From contig JAHEZG010000127.1 in the NCBI GenBank assembly GCA_023251195.1, positions 1 through 10,008 of the forward strand: DNA of 10,008 nt. Reading direction: 5' to 3'. The stretch comes from Chitinophagaceae bacterium (GTDB lineage Bacteria > Bacteroidota > Bacteroidia > Chitinophagales > UBA10324). Each line of letters opens with the position of its first letter. Positions within the stretch are counted from its first letter, which is position 1. The notes beneath the pieces are model-generated. The model saw only the letters and a program-made list of their open reading frames with translations, searched no databases and was not told the origin of the DNA. The position numbers and the translations under genes are program-made. This document shows, piece by piece, positions 1-6,358 of the stretch.

Positions 1-288
1 TTCTCGCTGATCTATATCCGATGAAAGACAAACAACGGGTATATCCCGCAATCGTGGGCTCACTGATATTTTAAATAAAAATTCCCGTCCATCCATAACG
101 GGCATATGGAAATCAGTAAAAATTATATCCGGTAGAACTACAGCGTATTCAAGTATATCAAGTGCCTGCTTTCCATTGTCAAACACATCAAAAAGGAATG
201 CATGTTGAATATTTTGAAGCGCTTCTATAAAAAATTCCTGATCGTCGGAGTCATCTTCAATCAATAAAATACTTCTTAAAATTTTCAT
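1..288 (-). CDS. Single-domain response regulator (Rcp1-like receiver), 3' end cut by window edge
   Basis: The first 96 codons of a receiver (REC) protein are present; the gene runs off the left edge. Reading from the ATG at 288, the hydrophobic first strand leads to the acidic Mg-binding cluster E11-D12-D13, followed by SDDQEFF, a hallmark of Rcp1-like stand-alone receivers. The phosphoacceptor is D59 in the segment TDFHMPVMDG, and the switch Ser/Thr position is S89 or S90 in CLSSD. The conserved Lys and the end of the domain lie outside the window. It starts 20 bases after the stop of the disordered-protein gene at 309-506, so the two are probably co-transcribed. It would take phosphate from a histidine kinase or phosphotransfer protein. 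Whether anything follows the receiver cannot be seen, but the close match to the three complete receivers here suggests a single-domain protein. The family call is firm; the partner is unknown. Confidence 0.93.
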   Translation of the reverse strand, partial: MKILRSILLIEDDSDDQEFFIEALQNIQHAFLFDVFDNGKQALDILEYAVVLPDIIFTDFHMPVMDGREFLFKISVSPRLRDIPVVCLSSDIDQRE

Positions 289-308
289 CGGATAAATTTT
301 TCTGATTA

Positions 309-506
309 TCAATTCAATTGATCTCTCTTATTATAATTGTTGTTGTTGCTTTGATTTCTGCCTGCATTGCGATGTACATTTTTAAGCAGGCTTTTGTCGG
401 TTTTTTCTTCCGCTATTGCTGATTCCATTTCTGGTTCATTTTCAACTGCTACGGCCTTTTCACTTTCAAATGAAGATGGATTGGTTTGCTCTTTATTCGG
501 TTCCAT
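309..506 (-). CDS. Small hydrophilic, probably disordered protein (65 aa)
   Basis: I do not recognise a family. From the ATG at 506 the 65-residue product is rich in Glu, Lys, Asn and Ser with almost no hydrophobic core. It has an acidic middle (roughly residues 14-38) and a basic, Asn-rich tail containing an NNNN run. This predicts an intrinsically disordered cytosolic protein. The frame is open upstream to an ATG at 653, which would add 49 mostly hydrophobic residues. I prefer 506 because composition changes sharply there, because the short form starts MEPNKEQ, close to the MKPNKKNE start of the disordered protein at 4980-5372, and because an A-rich stretch precedes this ATG. It lies 20 bases upstream of the receiver gene at 1-288 and is probably in the same transcript. 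That it is a real gene rests on composition and position only. Confidence 0.6.
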   Translation of the reverse strand: MEPNKEQTNPSSFESEKAVAVENEPEMESAIAEEKTDKSLLKNVHRNAGRNQSNNNNYNKRDQLN

Positions 507-729
507 TTTTTTATTTAAACTGTAATGAAAATATTGCAAGGCGAAAATGAGTACAACCATATCATAGTGCATTACACAATTTTTGAAATCAATTATATAA
601 TTCACATATCGATGGACAGCGAGAAAACCTTTATTAACCTTCCGTAAAAACATTTTGAATATCCATTGAAATAAAAAACTAAAGCCGACGCTTTTGGATT
701 CGTGTTCTAATAGTTGAGTGTAACAGTTT

Positions 730-760
730 TTCTGTGAAACAGAATTAAAATAATTTTAAT
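730..760. repeat. Two adjacent short inverted repeats at the end of the 91-aa gene
   Basis: Positions 730-735 (TTCTGT) and 739-744 (ACAGAA) form a perfect 6-bp stem with a 3-base loop. Directly next to it, 744-751 (ATTAAAAT) and 753-760 (ATTTTAAT) form a perfect 8-bp palindrome around one base, overlapping the stop codon of the 745-1020 gene. A weak terminator or an RNA 3'-end structure for the minus-strand transcript is possible, but no U-run follows the stem on that strand. An all-A/T palindrome can also arise by chance in DNA this AT-rich. Confidence 0.3.
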
Positions 761-1020
761 ACAGTTTTCTTTCTGTTTATTTTCTCGAACAGTTTTATAA
801 TTCTGCGCCGGTAAACCAAAACCGGATAAGTAGAAATATAAACATCAAGAATATCAGAGTGCAGAAAATAACTACCCTTCAATTCACCAAATAAATAAGG
901 AATTCGAAAACTGCCTGCAATATTTCCTCCTGACATAGTACCTCTTGCACTTTTAATAATGGACCGCAAGCGTAAAAACCCCTCTTCCGATGTACCTGAA
1001 TAGTTTATTTTAAAATACAT
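745..1020 (-). CDS. Small conserved-looking orphan protein (91 aa)
   Basis: The 91-residue product has the alternating hydrophobic pattern of a small, folded, mostly beta protein. It opens with MYFKINYSGTSEEGF, then an amphipathic helix-like stretch (about 15-26), a Gly-rich turn and strand (GTMSGGNIAGSFRI, 27-40), a strand pair around LFGELKGSYF (43-52), then DILDVYISTYPVLV (56-69) and a basic C-terminal helix. From memory, short Bacteroidota proteins of this length share the plan 'F..NYSG - helix - GG...G.F - G.Y - I.V.I...P.lv', so it probably belongs to an uncharacterised family; I cannot confirm this here. It has no signal peptide and no catalytic motif. It lies 35 bases downstream of the gene at 1056-1313 and is probably transcribed with it. 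Its function is unknown. Confidence 0.65.
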   Translation of the reverse strand: MYFKINYSGTSEEGFLRLRSIIKSARGTMSGGNIAGSFRIPYLFGELKGSYFLHSDILDVYISTYPVLVYRRRIIKLFEKINRKKTVLKLF

Positions 1021-1055
1021 ATCTTCTTTGTTTATAATTATTATAAAATCAAATG

Positions 1056-1313
1056 CTATTCTATTCCATGCTCCTCAGAGTCAACAACATTGGGCGATTT
1101 TTCTACAGATGTTTCAATATCTCTTCTATTGTTTGGAAATGATTCAACTTCATCTTCCTTGCCTTTTGCGCTTTGATCAGCCTTTGATTCCTGTGCTCCA
1201 CCTTTTTGTTTCAGATCGGTTTTAGTTGGTGTTTTCTTATTGAAATCTTCATTTGTTTTTTCTTTCAATATATTTTGGCTATTTATTTTGTTATCCGTTT
1301 TATTCGTTTTCAT
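1056..1313 (-). CDS. Small Lys/Glu/Asn-rich disordered protein (85 aa)
   Basis: No family is recognised. The 85-residue product is extremely hydrophilic (Lys, Asn, Asp, Glu, Thr, Ser, Gln) with no aromatic core, one Phe near residue 24 and another in ESFPNN. The N-terminal half is basic (MKTNKTDNK...KTPTKTDLKQK) and the C-terminal third is acidic (GKEDEVES...SEEHGIE). A fully disordered cytosolic protein is expected. It is probably the first gene of a minus-strand unit with 745-1020 (35-base gap), and it diverges from the receiver gene at 1498 across a 184-base A/T-rich gap in which I see no clear promoter or operator. It resembles the other disordered proteins of the window in character, not in alignable sequence. 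Confidence 0.65.
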   Translation of the reverse strand: MKTNKTDNKINSQNILKEKTNEDFNKKTPTKTDLKQKGGAQESKADQSAKGKEDEVESFPNNRRDIETSVEKSPNVVDSEEHGIE

Positions 1314-1497
1314 TTAAGTTGGTTTACAAAACTGCGTACCGATAAATATGCCAATAATGAAATAGTTGTTTTTTTAAATTGAGTCTGCAAATAGCTAATT
1401 CTCAAAATCCAAATTTTTTATTATTAAATTATATAATATCTTTATTATCGGGCCTATATTTACTGCGCAGATAAATAAATTCATCAGCCGAAATTAA

Positions 1498-2028
1498 ATG
1501 GAAACATTTTTACTCGTTCAGGATATTCCGTACTTAATTGCTGCACAAAAACTGAAATCAGTAATTTTTTTATTGACTGCTTTTTCTAAAAACGAAAGGA
1601 TAAATATTTTATTAGCAGATGATGATGTAGAGGATTGCGAATTTTTTGAAGAAGCGCTTGGCGAACTGGATTATAAAGCCAATGTTTCCGTAGTTCACAA
1701 TGGCGAAGAATTGATTTCATTTATTAATAAAAAGGACTCTACACAACCCGATATTATTTTTCTCGATATTAATATGCCATGCATGAATGGAATTGAATGT
1801 CTGAGCGAATTGCGCAAGAAAAAAAATATGCGTAATATTCCGGTTGTGATGTTCACAACTTCGAGCACCCGAAAAGATATTGAAACCACTTATGCTAACG
1901 GTGCCAAGCTTTTTTTAACTAAACCGAAGTCAATAAAAGAGCTATCGAAAAAAGTATATAAAATATTCGGGCTTGATTGGGATTTGTATCCAGCTAATAA
2001 CGGAATAGAGAAATTTGTGGTGAAGTAA
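1498..2028 (+). CDS. Single-domain response regulator (Rcp1-like receiver)
   Basis: A complete receiver domain without an output domain. Numbered from the ATG at 1498 (176 aa), the acidic cluster is D41-D42-D43 in LLADDDVEDCEFF, the phosphoacceptor is D90 in FLDINMPCMNG, the switch residue is T120 or T121 in FTTSS, and the conserved Lys is K142 in TKP. The tail ends NNGIEKFVVK, like the 'RKxFVL' tails of the sister receivers at 3957-4412 and 4435-4908. The start is uncertain: the first 25 residues are hydrophobic and absent from the sisters, and there is no internal ATG. A TTG at 1573 would give 151 aa, exactly the length of one sister, and begin MTAFSKNERINILL, matching their short leader. 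It is transcribed alone and converges with the kinase gene, their stops being 35 bases apart. Its kinase partner is probably the neighbouring one, by inference. Confidence 0.95.
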   Translation: METFLLVQDIPYLIAAQKLKSVIFLLTAFSKNERINILLADDDVEDCEFFEEALGELDYKANVSVVHNGEELISFINKKDSTQPDIIFLDINMPCMNGIECLSELRKKKNMRNIPVVMFTTSSTRKDIETTYANGAKLFLTKPKSIKELSKKVYKIFGLDWDLYPANNGIEKFVVK

Positions 2029-2063
2029 AACTGCTTCTGGGTTTTTATTCATTTCATATTCAC

Positions 2064-3938
2064 TTATTCAGCAGGGATATAAATATCAAATTGCGCTCCT
2101 TCTCCTACTTTGCTGGTTGCAGTGATAATGCCGTTGTGATTTTCTACAATCCTTTTTACTATTGCCAATCCGATGCCTGAACCTTTAATATTTTCCTGAT
2201 CCTTTCCTCCTAACCGTTGAAACACTTCAAAGATGCGCTCCTGATATTGCGGATCAAATCCGATTCCGTTATCAGAAATATGGAGGTGACAATAATTTTT
2301 ATCGGGTAAGAGCAGTTCGTTATTCAGTTTGTTCCCCTTATCTGTAACACTTTTTATTTTTATGTGCGGTGTCACATCGAGTTTCGAAAATTTAAGTGCA
2401 TTGGTAATGATGTTGGTCATCAATTGACGAAACTGGAAAGGGATAACTTTTGCCGGACACATGGGGCCGACTTCAAGGGTTGCATTTTTTTCTTCAATGA
2501 TTTCACGCAAATCTGTTATAACCTCATCGAGCACTATATTGAGGTCAGCAGTTTCAGGTTCTTCTTTCTCACCGTTCAAGCGCGAATAAGCAAGCAAATC
2601 TTTAATGAGCATTTGCATGCGCTCTGCTGCGTTTTCAATGCGGGTGAGATAATCTTTTCCTGAGTCTGATAAATTTTGTTTTTCCTTATCTATAATCCGA
2701 CTGGTGAGCGTTTGAATTTTCCGAACCGGTTCCTGCAAATCGTGGCTTGATATATAAGTAAACGATTCGAGTTCACGGTTGATACTTTTCAGTTCCTTAT
2801 TTTTCTTTTCCAACAGTTCTTCTATCTGTTTTCTATTTGTAATATCCTGATAAGAAGATAAAGCATATTGCTCATTTCCGATTTTAATTACTTCGAAAAA
2901 TACCATTGCATAAAAAGATGTTCCATTCCTGCGGCTATATAAAACTTCAAAACCATTGCTGAACATTTTCTCGCGTAACTTAATCAGCAATTTTGCTCTT
3001 TCATCAGCAGGTAGCGCCTGCAACTCAGCAACCGAACGATCTTCATCAAGGTAACTCATAATGATCATAATCAACCGTTGGTTTTCCTCATCCGAAACAA
3101 GTTTTAATTCTTCACTTGTATGCCCTATTACTTCATCATGGGTTAATCCGAAAGAAGAATAAAAAAGGTTATTTGCATAAATGATTTTATTAGTACTTAT
3201 TTCACCAAAAGTCATTGCCACCGGATTGTTGTCGAACATTTTAAACAAGCGCTCTTCACTTTCAATCAACGATTTATTTTTTTGTTGCAGCTGAATATTT
3301 GTCTTTTCCAATTCTGATTTTAATTCGTCAGACCTTTTTAAATCATTTATGATTTTATAATAGGCACCAAACAAAATAAGCAGGGTTACCAAAACAATGA
3401 AACTAATAACCAATGGATTTAAAAAAACTTCTTTATTAAACGCAGATAAGCGCTGGTTCAGTAAAAAGTCTTCCTGCTTGCTCATTAAATCAATTTGATC
3501 TTTGGCTTTCAACCACAACTTCCTACCGGCCAAAACTTTCTTTGCTGAAAAATCATTCACTAATAAATCATTCAGGTATACCTTCCGTTCGGCGATTAAT
3601 TTTCTGAGTAAAATGATATTATCCTGTTCTGCCTTATTATCTTTAGTAAGTGAATCAACTTTATTAAGATACAAATCAACTTTAGTTTCTGATTCATTAA
3701 ATGATTGTATGAATACAGAATCCTTTGTAAGCAAAAATCCGCGCTGGCTTGTTTCCATCGCAGTGAAATAATTTAAAACATTTGCTAAGTCCAGATTAAC
3801 TTCGTTTGTATGATTCACTAATTCAGATGAATCAATCAGATTCGTCATTCTGGTATAAGATATATAAGATAGAAAAATCAATACAAGGGTGGCACTAACA
3901 AATATGAGTTTGATTAGATTAAAACTTGTTCTTCTCAT
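2064..3938 (-). CDS. Membrane sensor histidine kinase, CHASE3-PAS-HisKA-HATPase
   Basis: A 624-residue inner-membrane sensor kinase. A first membrane segment (about 8-27) and a second (about 174-193) flank an extracytoplasmic CHASE3 domain, identified by its helical pattern and the signature METSQRGFLLTKD (61-73). A coiled-coil linker (about 195-230) leads to a PAS domain (about 228-370) that ends in the PAC-like YALSSYQDITNRK. A second coiled coil enters the dimerisation domain with phospho-accepting H399 in YISSHDLQEPVRK. The ATP-binding domain shows the N box around N513 (NALKFS), the G1 box D556-NGIGF, the F box (F570-F573) and the G2 box GSGIGLAIVKRIV (586-598). All catalytic motifs are intact, and no receiver is attached. 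It starts 18 bases after the receiver gene at 3957-4412, so receiver, receiver and kinase form one operon, and phosphate transfer to either receiver is likely. The ligand is unknown. Confidence 0.97.
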   Translation of the reverse strand: MRRTSFNLIKLIFVSATLVLIFLSYISYTRMTNLIDSSELVNHTNEVNLDLANVLNYFTAMETSQRGFLLTKDSVFIQSFNESETKVDLYLNKVDSLTKDNKAEQDNIILLRKLIAERKVYLNDLLVNDFSAKKVLAGRKLWLKAKDQIDLMSKQEDFLLNQRLSAFNKEVFLNPLVISFIVLVTLLILFGAYYKIINDLKRSDELKSELEKTNIQLQQKNKSLIESEERLFKMFDNNPVAMTFGEISTNKIIYANNLFYSSFGLTHDEVIGHTSEELKLVSDEENQRLIMIIMSYLDEDRSVAELQALPADERAKLLIKLREKMFSNGFEVLYSRRNGTSFYAMVFFEVIKIGNEQYALSSYQDITNRKQIEELLEKKNKELKSINRELESFTYISSHDLQEPVRKIQTLTSRIIDKEKQNLSDSGKDYLTRIENAAERMQMLIKDLLAYSRLNGEKEEPETADLNIVLDEVITDLREIIEEKNATLEVGPMCPAKVIPFQFRQLMTNIITNALKFSKLDVTPHIKIKSVTDKGNKLNNELLLPDKNYCHLHISDNGIGFDPQYQERIFEVFQRLGGKDQENIKGSGIGLAIVKRIVENHNGIITATSKVGEGAQFDIYIPAE

Positions 3939-3956
3939 TTTTGAAATGTGTTAATA

Positions 3957-4412
3957 CTATGCCGTTAAAACAAACTGTTTTCGTTCCGGCTGTTGTTGCA
4001 ATTGCTCCGTATTTAAATTCAATACTTTTTCAATGCTTTTTGCTAATAGAAAAAAGGAAGGGGGCTTGCAAATAAAATAATTTGCACCAAGGTGAAAAGT
4101 TTTATCTATTATTTCATTACTGGAAGAGGTTGAAAATATAACCACCGGAATATCTTTCAGTTTTCCGGTTTTACGAATTTCTTTTAACGATTCGAATCCG
4201 TTTTTACGCGGCATATTCAAGTCAAGAAAAATAACATACGGTGGTGGCGGAACTGTTTCTTCCAGTGTGCTCAACAACTCAACACCATTCTTTGTGATCG
4301 TCAAATAGGTTTTGAATTCCAATTCCTTTAACGCATCATTAAACATAATGCAATCATCAGCATCGTCATCGGCTAAAAAAATATTTTTGGGTTCTGTAGC
4401 TGTTGTCGTCAT
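3957..4412 (-). CDS. Single-domain response regulator (Rcp1-like receiver), operon with kinase
   Basis: A 151-residue stand-alone receiver. The acidic cluster is D15-D16-D17 in IFLADDDADDCIMF, the phosphoacceptor is D64 in FLDLNMPRKNGFESL, the switch residue is S94 or T95 in FSTSS, and the conserved Lys is K116 in CKPPSF. The loop before the acceptor strand carries a four-proline run (ETVPPPPYV). The C-terminus, after a short Gln run, ends PERKQFVLTA, the tail typical of these receivers. With no DNA-binding or enzymatic domain, it must signal by protein contact or pass phosphate on. It is 22 bases downstream of the receiver at 4435-4908 and 18 bases upstream of the kinase, which makes co-transcription and a direct partnership with H399 of that kinase likely. 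The ATG at 4412 is the only sensible start. Confidence 0.96.
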   Translation of the reverse strand: MTTTATEPKNIFLADDDADDCIMFNDALKELEFKTYLTITKNGVELLSTLEETVPPPPYVIFLDLNMPRKNGFESLKEIRKTGKLKDIPVVIFSTSSSNEIIDKTFHLGANYFICKPPSFFLLAKSIEKVLNLNTEQLQQQPERKQFVLTA

Positions 4413-4434
4413 AATTGATGGTTTTTAAAAATTG

Positions 4435-4908
4435 TTACATTACACTGAAGCCACTTGGTTTAAGAAAATATTTTTTACGATCGGGTATTAAAAGTTCTCC
4501 GTTATAATACATCTCGAAAATATTTTTCAGGATATTAATTTCATCATTAAAAAAAGCTGGTTTGGAAACATACATGTTTGCACCATCTTTAAAAGTTTGA
4601 TTTATATCTGAAGGGAAAGAAGAAGTTGAAAGCATAATTACAGGCAAATCACGAAATGTTTCGTTATTTCTGATAGCTCTTAAACATTCAATCCCATTCA
4701 TATAAGGCATATTAATATCAAGAAATAAAATATCAATATCATCCCGCTTACACGACGAAAGATATTTTATCAAAAATTTCCCATCGCTAACAATAGCAAA
4801 CTGAACATGCGCATGGCTTGATAAAACAGCTTCATGAAAAAACTCACGATCGTCTGCATCATCTTCTGCTAATAAAATTTTTATCTGCTCCCTTTTTTCT
4901 GAATTCAT
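4435..4908 (-). CDS. Single-domain response regulator (Rcp1-like receiver), first of receiver pair
   Basis: A 157-residue stand-alone receiver with the Mg-binding E15-D16-D17 in ILLAEDDADDREFF, phosphoacceptor D64 in FLDINMPYMNGIECL, switch residue S94 or T95 in LSTSS, and K116 in SKP. After the domain comes a tail with PDRKKYFLKPSG, the counterpart of the RKxFVL tails of the sisters. Its residues around the acceptor (DINMP-MNGIECL) match the plus-strand receiver at 1498-2028 better than its operon neighbour, which suggests duplication between those two. It is the first of three tightly spaced minus-strand genes (receiver, receiver, kinase), and a 71-base gap separates it from the disordered-protein gene upstream, where a promoter could lie. 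No output domain is present. Confidence 0.96.
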   Translation of the reverse strand: MNSEKREQIKILLAEDDADDREFFHEAVLSSHAHVQFAIVSDGKFLIKYLSSCKRDDIDILFLDINMPYMNGIECLRAIRNNETFRDLPVIMLSTSSFPSDINQTFKDGANMYVSKPAFFNDEINILKNIFEMYYNGELLIPDRKKYFLKPSGFSVM

Positions 4909-4979
4909 AAGGTTAAAGCTTCAATAAAAATAAATTAAACATTTTGATTATTCAGAATTTGCCAGAGAGTTAAATCTTT

Positions 4980-5372
4980 TTATTCATCAGCATTATTATC
5001 GTCAATGCTATAAATATTATTTGCTTCATCCTCATCTCCTGTTCCCAAGTGTGTAAAATCTTCCTCATTTTCGGGAACATCAAGGTCTTTACCCGCAAAA
5101 TCAACAGGAGTTGTCCTTGTACTTAACTCATCGTCATCTCCCCCATCGCTGTTCAGTATCTGCAAATCCTCTTCGGTAATGTCAGCTTCACTTCTGTCTT
5201 CTGCTGACTTTTCAATTATTGGTTTGCCACTTTCTTCAAGCAATTGCAATTTTTTTATATGCAATTCAGGATTCATAATATCATCTGATGGATCGTAATG
5301 CGGATAGCCTGGCAAATCATTTTTGTCAGTACTATCTGCTGCATGCGTTTCATTTTTCTTGTTCGGTTTCAT
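4980..5372 (-). CDS. Acidic disordered protein with DLPGYPHY motif (130 aa)
   Basis: A 130-residue, strongly acidic protein, predicted disordered. It has a basic start (MKPNKKNE), the motif DLPGYPHYDPSDDIM (19-33), a short helix-prone stretch (37-48), ADITEEDLQIL (63-73), DFAGKDLDVPENEEDF (91-106), and an acidic end with GDEDEANNIYSIDDNNADE (112-130). The order 'LPGYPxY - xTEEDLxxL - DLDVPxxExD - GxEDExNNxYS' matches, from memory, an uncharacterised small-protein family frequent in Chitinophagaceae and Sphingobacteriaceae; I cannot run the search that would confirm it. It has no signal peptide and no enzyme motif. It sits between the histidine phosphatase (88-base gap) and the receiver pair (71-base gap), all on one strand. 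The phrase ATCAATTATG precedes its start, as it does at the receiver at 4412. Function unknown; a stress-linked role is only a guess from context. Confidence 0.8.
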   Translation of the reverse strand: MKPNKKNETHAADSTDKNDLPGYPHYDPSDDIMNPELHIKKLQLLEESGKPIIEKSAEDRSEADITEEDLQILNSDGGDDDELSTRTTPVDFAGKDLDVPENEEDFTHLGTGDEDEANNIYSIDDNNADE

Positions 5373-5460
5373 AATTGATTTTTGAGTTTAATTTTTGAAA
5401 TGTTTTTCATTAAAACTGATAGCTATTATTAATCCAAAACTTTTTATTCCGTTACTTCTT

Positions 5461-6003
5461 TTAATCTTTTTTTTCAAGCAGATAAATACGAACATGTTTA
5501 GGATCAAAAGGGAACCAGCGAATTTTAAATCCATATTTCTTCAGTTCATGAAAAAGACACTGCATAAAAAATCCATGCGTGATGATTAGAGTGTTTTCAT
5601 GTGTTTCATTCAGCAGGTGATCAATAAATTTTTTTGCACGAGCATTACTTTGTTTTCTTGTTTCAGGAATATTTTTAAAATTAAAAAACCAGGCAATCCT
5701 TCCAATTATTTTTCGAAAAGCTGTAGGTAATTTTATACCATTAAAAAAATTAAACGCATTTTTCACTTCCACCAATTCATCTGTAACAATGAACTTACCT
5801 GCATAAATCATCTTCGCCGTTTCCACTGTGCGCTGCATTGAACTCACATAACAAACCGGAAAATCGGAAGTCATAATTTTAATCTTCGCCTTTTGAATAT
5901 CCGCAAGATCATACGAATCTCTGCCATCGTTGAATTGTTTGCCATTTGAAAACAAAGAGTCACGGTGCAATACCTTCGAATGCCTTACCAAGGCAATTTT
6001 CAT
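5461..6003 (-). CDS. Histidine phosphatase superfamily protein (phosphoglycerate mutase-like fold)
   Basis: A 180-residue protein of the branch-1 histidine phosphatase (SixA/PhoE/phosphoglycerate mutase-like) fold. The catalytic set is present: R7-H8 in ALVRHSK, where H8 would be the transient phosphohistidine; R58 in SSMQRTVETAK; acid candidate E79 in ELVEVKN; and H143 in IITHGFF. Length fits the small phosphatase group. The first motif reads RHS rather than the usual RHG. The middle (about 83-118) is basic and hydrophobic (NFFNGIKLP...IAWFFNFKN), a variable cap likely to set the substrate. There is no signal peptide, so it should be cytosolic. It lies 21 bases after the 66-residue orphan gene and upstream of the receiver-kinase genes. 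SixA-type enzymes dephosphorylate phosphohistidine proteins, so a role in the adjacent relay is possible but unproven; a small metabolite is just as possible. Confidence 0.9.
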   Translation of the reverse strand: MKIALVRHSKVLHRDSLFSNGKQFNDGRDSYDLADIQKAKIKIMTSDFPVCYVSSMQRTVETAKMIYAGKFIVTDELVEVKNAFNFFNGIKLPTAFRKIIGRIAWFFNFKNIPETRKQSNARAKKFIDHLLNETHENTLIITHGFFMQCLFHELKKYGFKIRWFPFDPKHVRIYLLEKKD

Positions 6004-6024
6004 AATTTATTTTTCAATCGAAAG

Positions 6025-6225
6025 TTATTTGCTAAGCACTTCAGTACTTTTTTGAAAATAAGATTGACTAGAGTTTTCCATTTTATCTTTTCTCAGAAAA
6101 AATTGAATGTAATCAAAATGGTTCGGGCGCTGTGTGATTGGTAATCCTCTTTCCATTCTTGCCTGAAGTACATGAGCCCAGTGTTCAAAATCGAATTTGC
6201 CGCCACCTGTTATTTCTGTAAGCAT
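6025..6225 (-). CDS. Small orphan protein (66 aa) upstream of the phosphatase
   Basis: No family is recognised. The 66-residue product has mixed composition compatible with a small folded domain: MLTEITGGGKFDFEHWAHVLQ, with an aromatic helix-like stretch at 11-25, then GLPITQRPNHFDYIQFFLRKD (27-47), and a Ser/Gln/Lys-rich tail. It has no transmembrane segment or metal-binding Cys. The stop is 21 bases before the phosphatase ATG, so the pair is probably co-transcribed, this gene being first. An 8-bp perfect inverted repeat lies 12 bases upstream of its ATG and could control it. That it is real is supported by position and non-random composition, not by homology. Confidence 0.6.
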   Translation of the reverse strand: MLTEITGGGKFDFEHWAHVLQARMERGLPITQRPNHFDYIQFFLRKDKMENSSQSYFQKSTEVLSK

Positions 6226-6236
6226 GAGAATTTATT

Positions 6237-6258
6237 TTGGTTATTAAATGATAACCAA
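6237..6258. promoter_or_regulatory. Perfect 8-bp inverted repeat in divergent intergenic region
   Basis: TTGGTTAT at 6237-6244 and ATAACCAA at 6251-6258 are exact reverse complements around a 6-base spacer. The repeat lies in the 133-base gap between the divergent genes at 6225 (minus) and 6359 (plus), with its near edge 12 bases from the minus-strand ATG. A dimeric repressor operator, or a 5'-leader hairpin in the minus transcript, would look like this. It is one occurrence only, so the function is inferred. Confidence 0.35.
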
Positions 6259-6296
6259 CTGCTATGCCAGTCGAAATTGTGATTACTAAATCTCAC

Positions 6297-6326
6297 TTTG
6301 ATGGCACGCTTATTCGTATAATTTTA
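6297..6326 (+). promoter_or_regulatory. Candidate Bacteroidota-type promoter for the Lys-rich/SRPBCC gene pair
   Basis: TTTG at 6297-6300 and TAATTTTA at 6319-6326 are 18 bases apart. The Bacteroidota housekeeping promoter is TTTG (-33), about 19 bases, then TAnnTTTG (-7), so only the last base of the -7 box departs from consensus. It would start transcription about 25-30 bases before the ATG at 6359. In AT-rich DNA such matches are not rare. Confidence 0.3.
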
Positions 6327-6358
6327 AAATTGATAATAAACAGTTAAATCAAATTAAA

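Noticed and set aside
507..653. 49-codon in-frame extension of the 309-506 gene to an ATG at 653
   Set aside because: The extra residues are hydrophobic and cysteine/aromatic-containing, unlike the highly charged remainder. The ATG at 506 gives a start like that of another small protein in the window.
1028..1225. 65-codon plus-strand frame opposite the Lys/Glu-rich gene
   Set aside because: It is antisense to a disordered-protein gene, and its Phe/Leu/Gln/His composition mirrors Lys/Glu codons on the other strand.
2029..2063. Possible terminator between the convergent receiver and kinase genes
   Set aside because: A GAAG/CTTC match next to a T-run is only 4 bp, too weak to call.
5395..5589. 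64-codon plus-strand frame at the phosphatase 3' end
   Set aside because: Its greater part is antisense to the histidine phosphatase, whose catalytic residues are clear on the other strand.
6264..6347. 27-codon plus-strand frame (starts MPVEIVITK) ahead of the Lys-rich gene
   Set aside because: It is short, overlaps the promoter-like element and has no attenuator structure or codon run, so it is probably chance.
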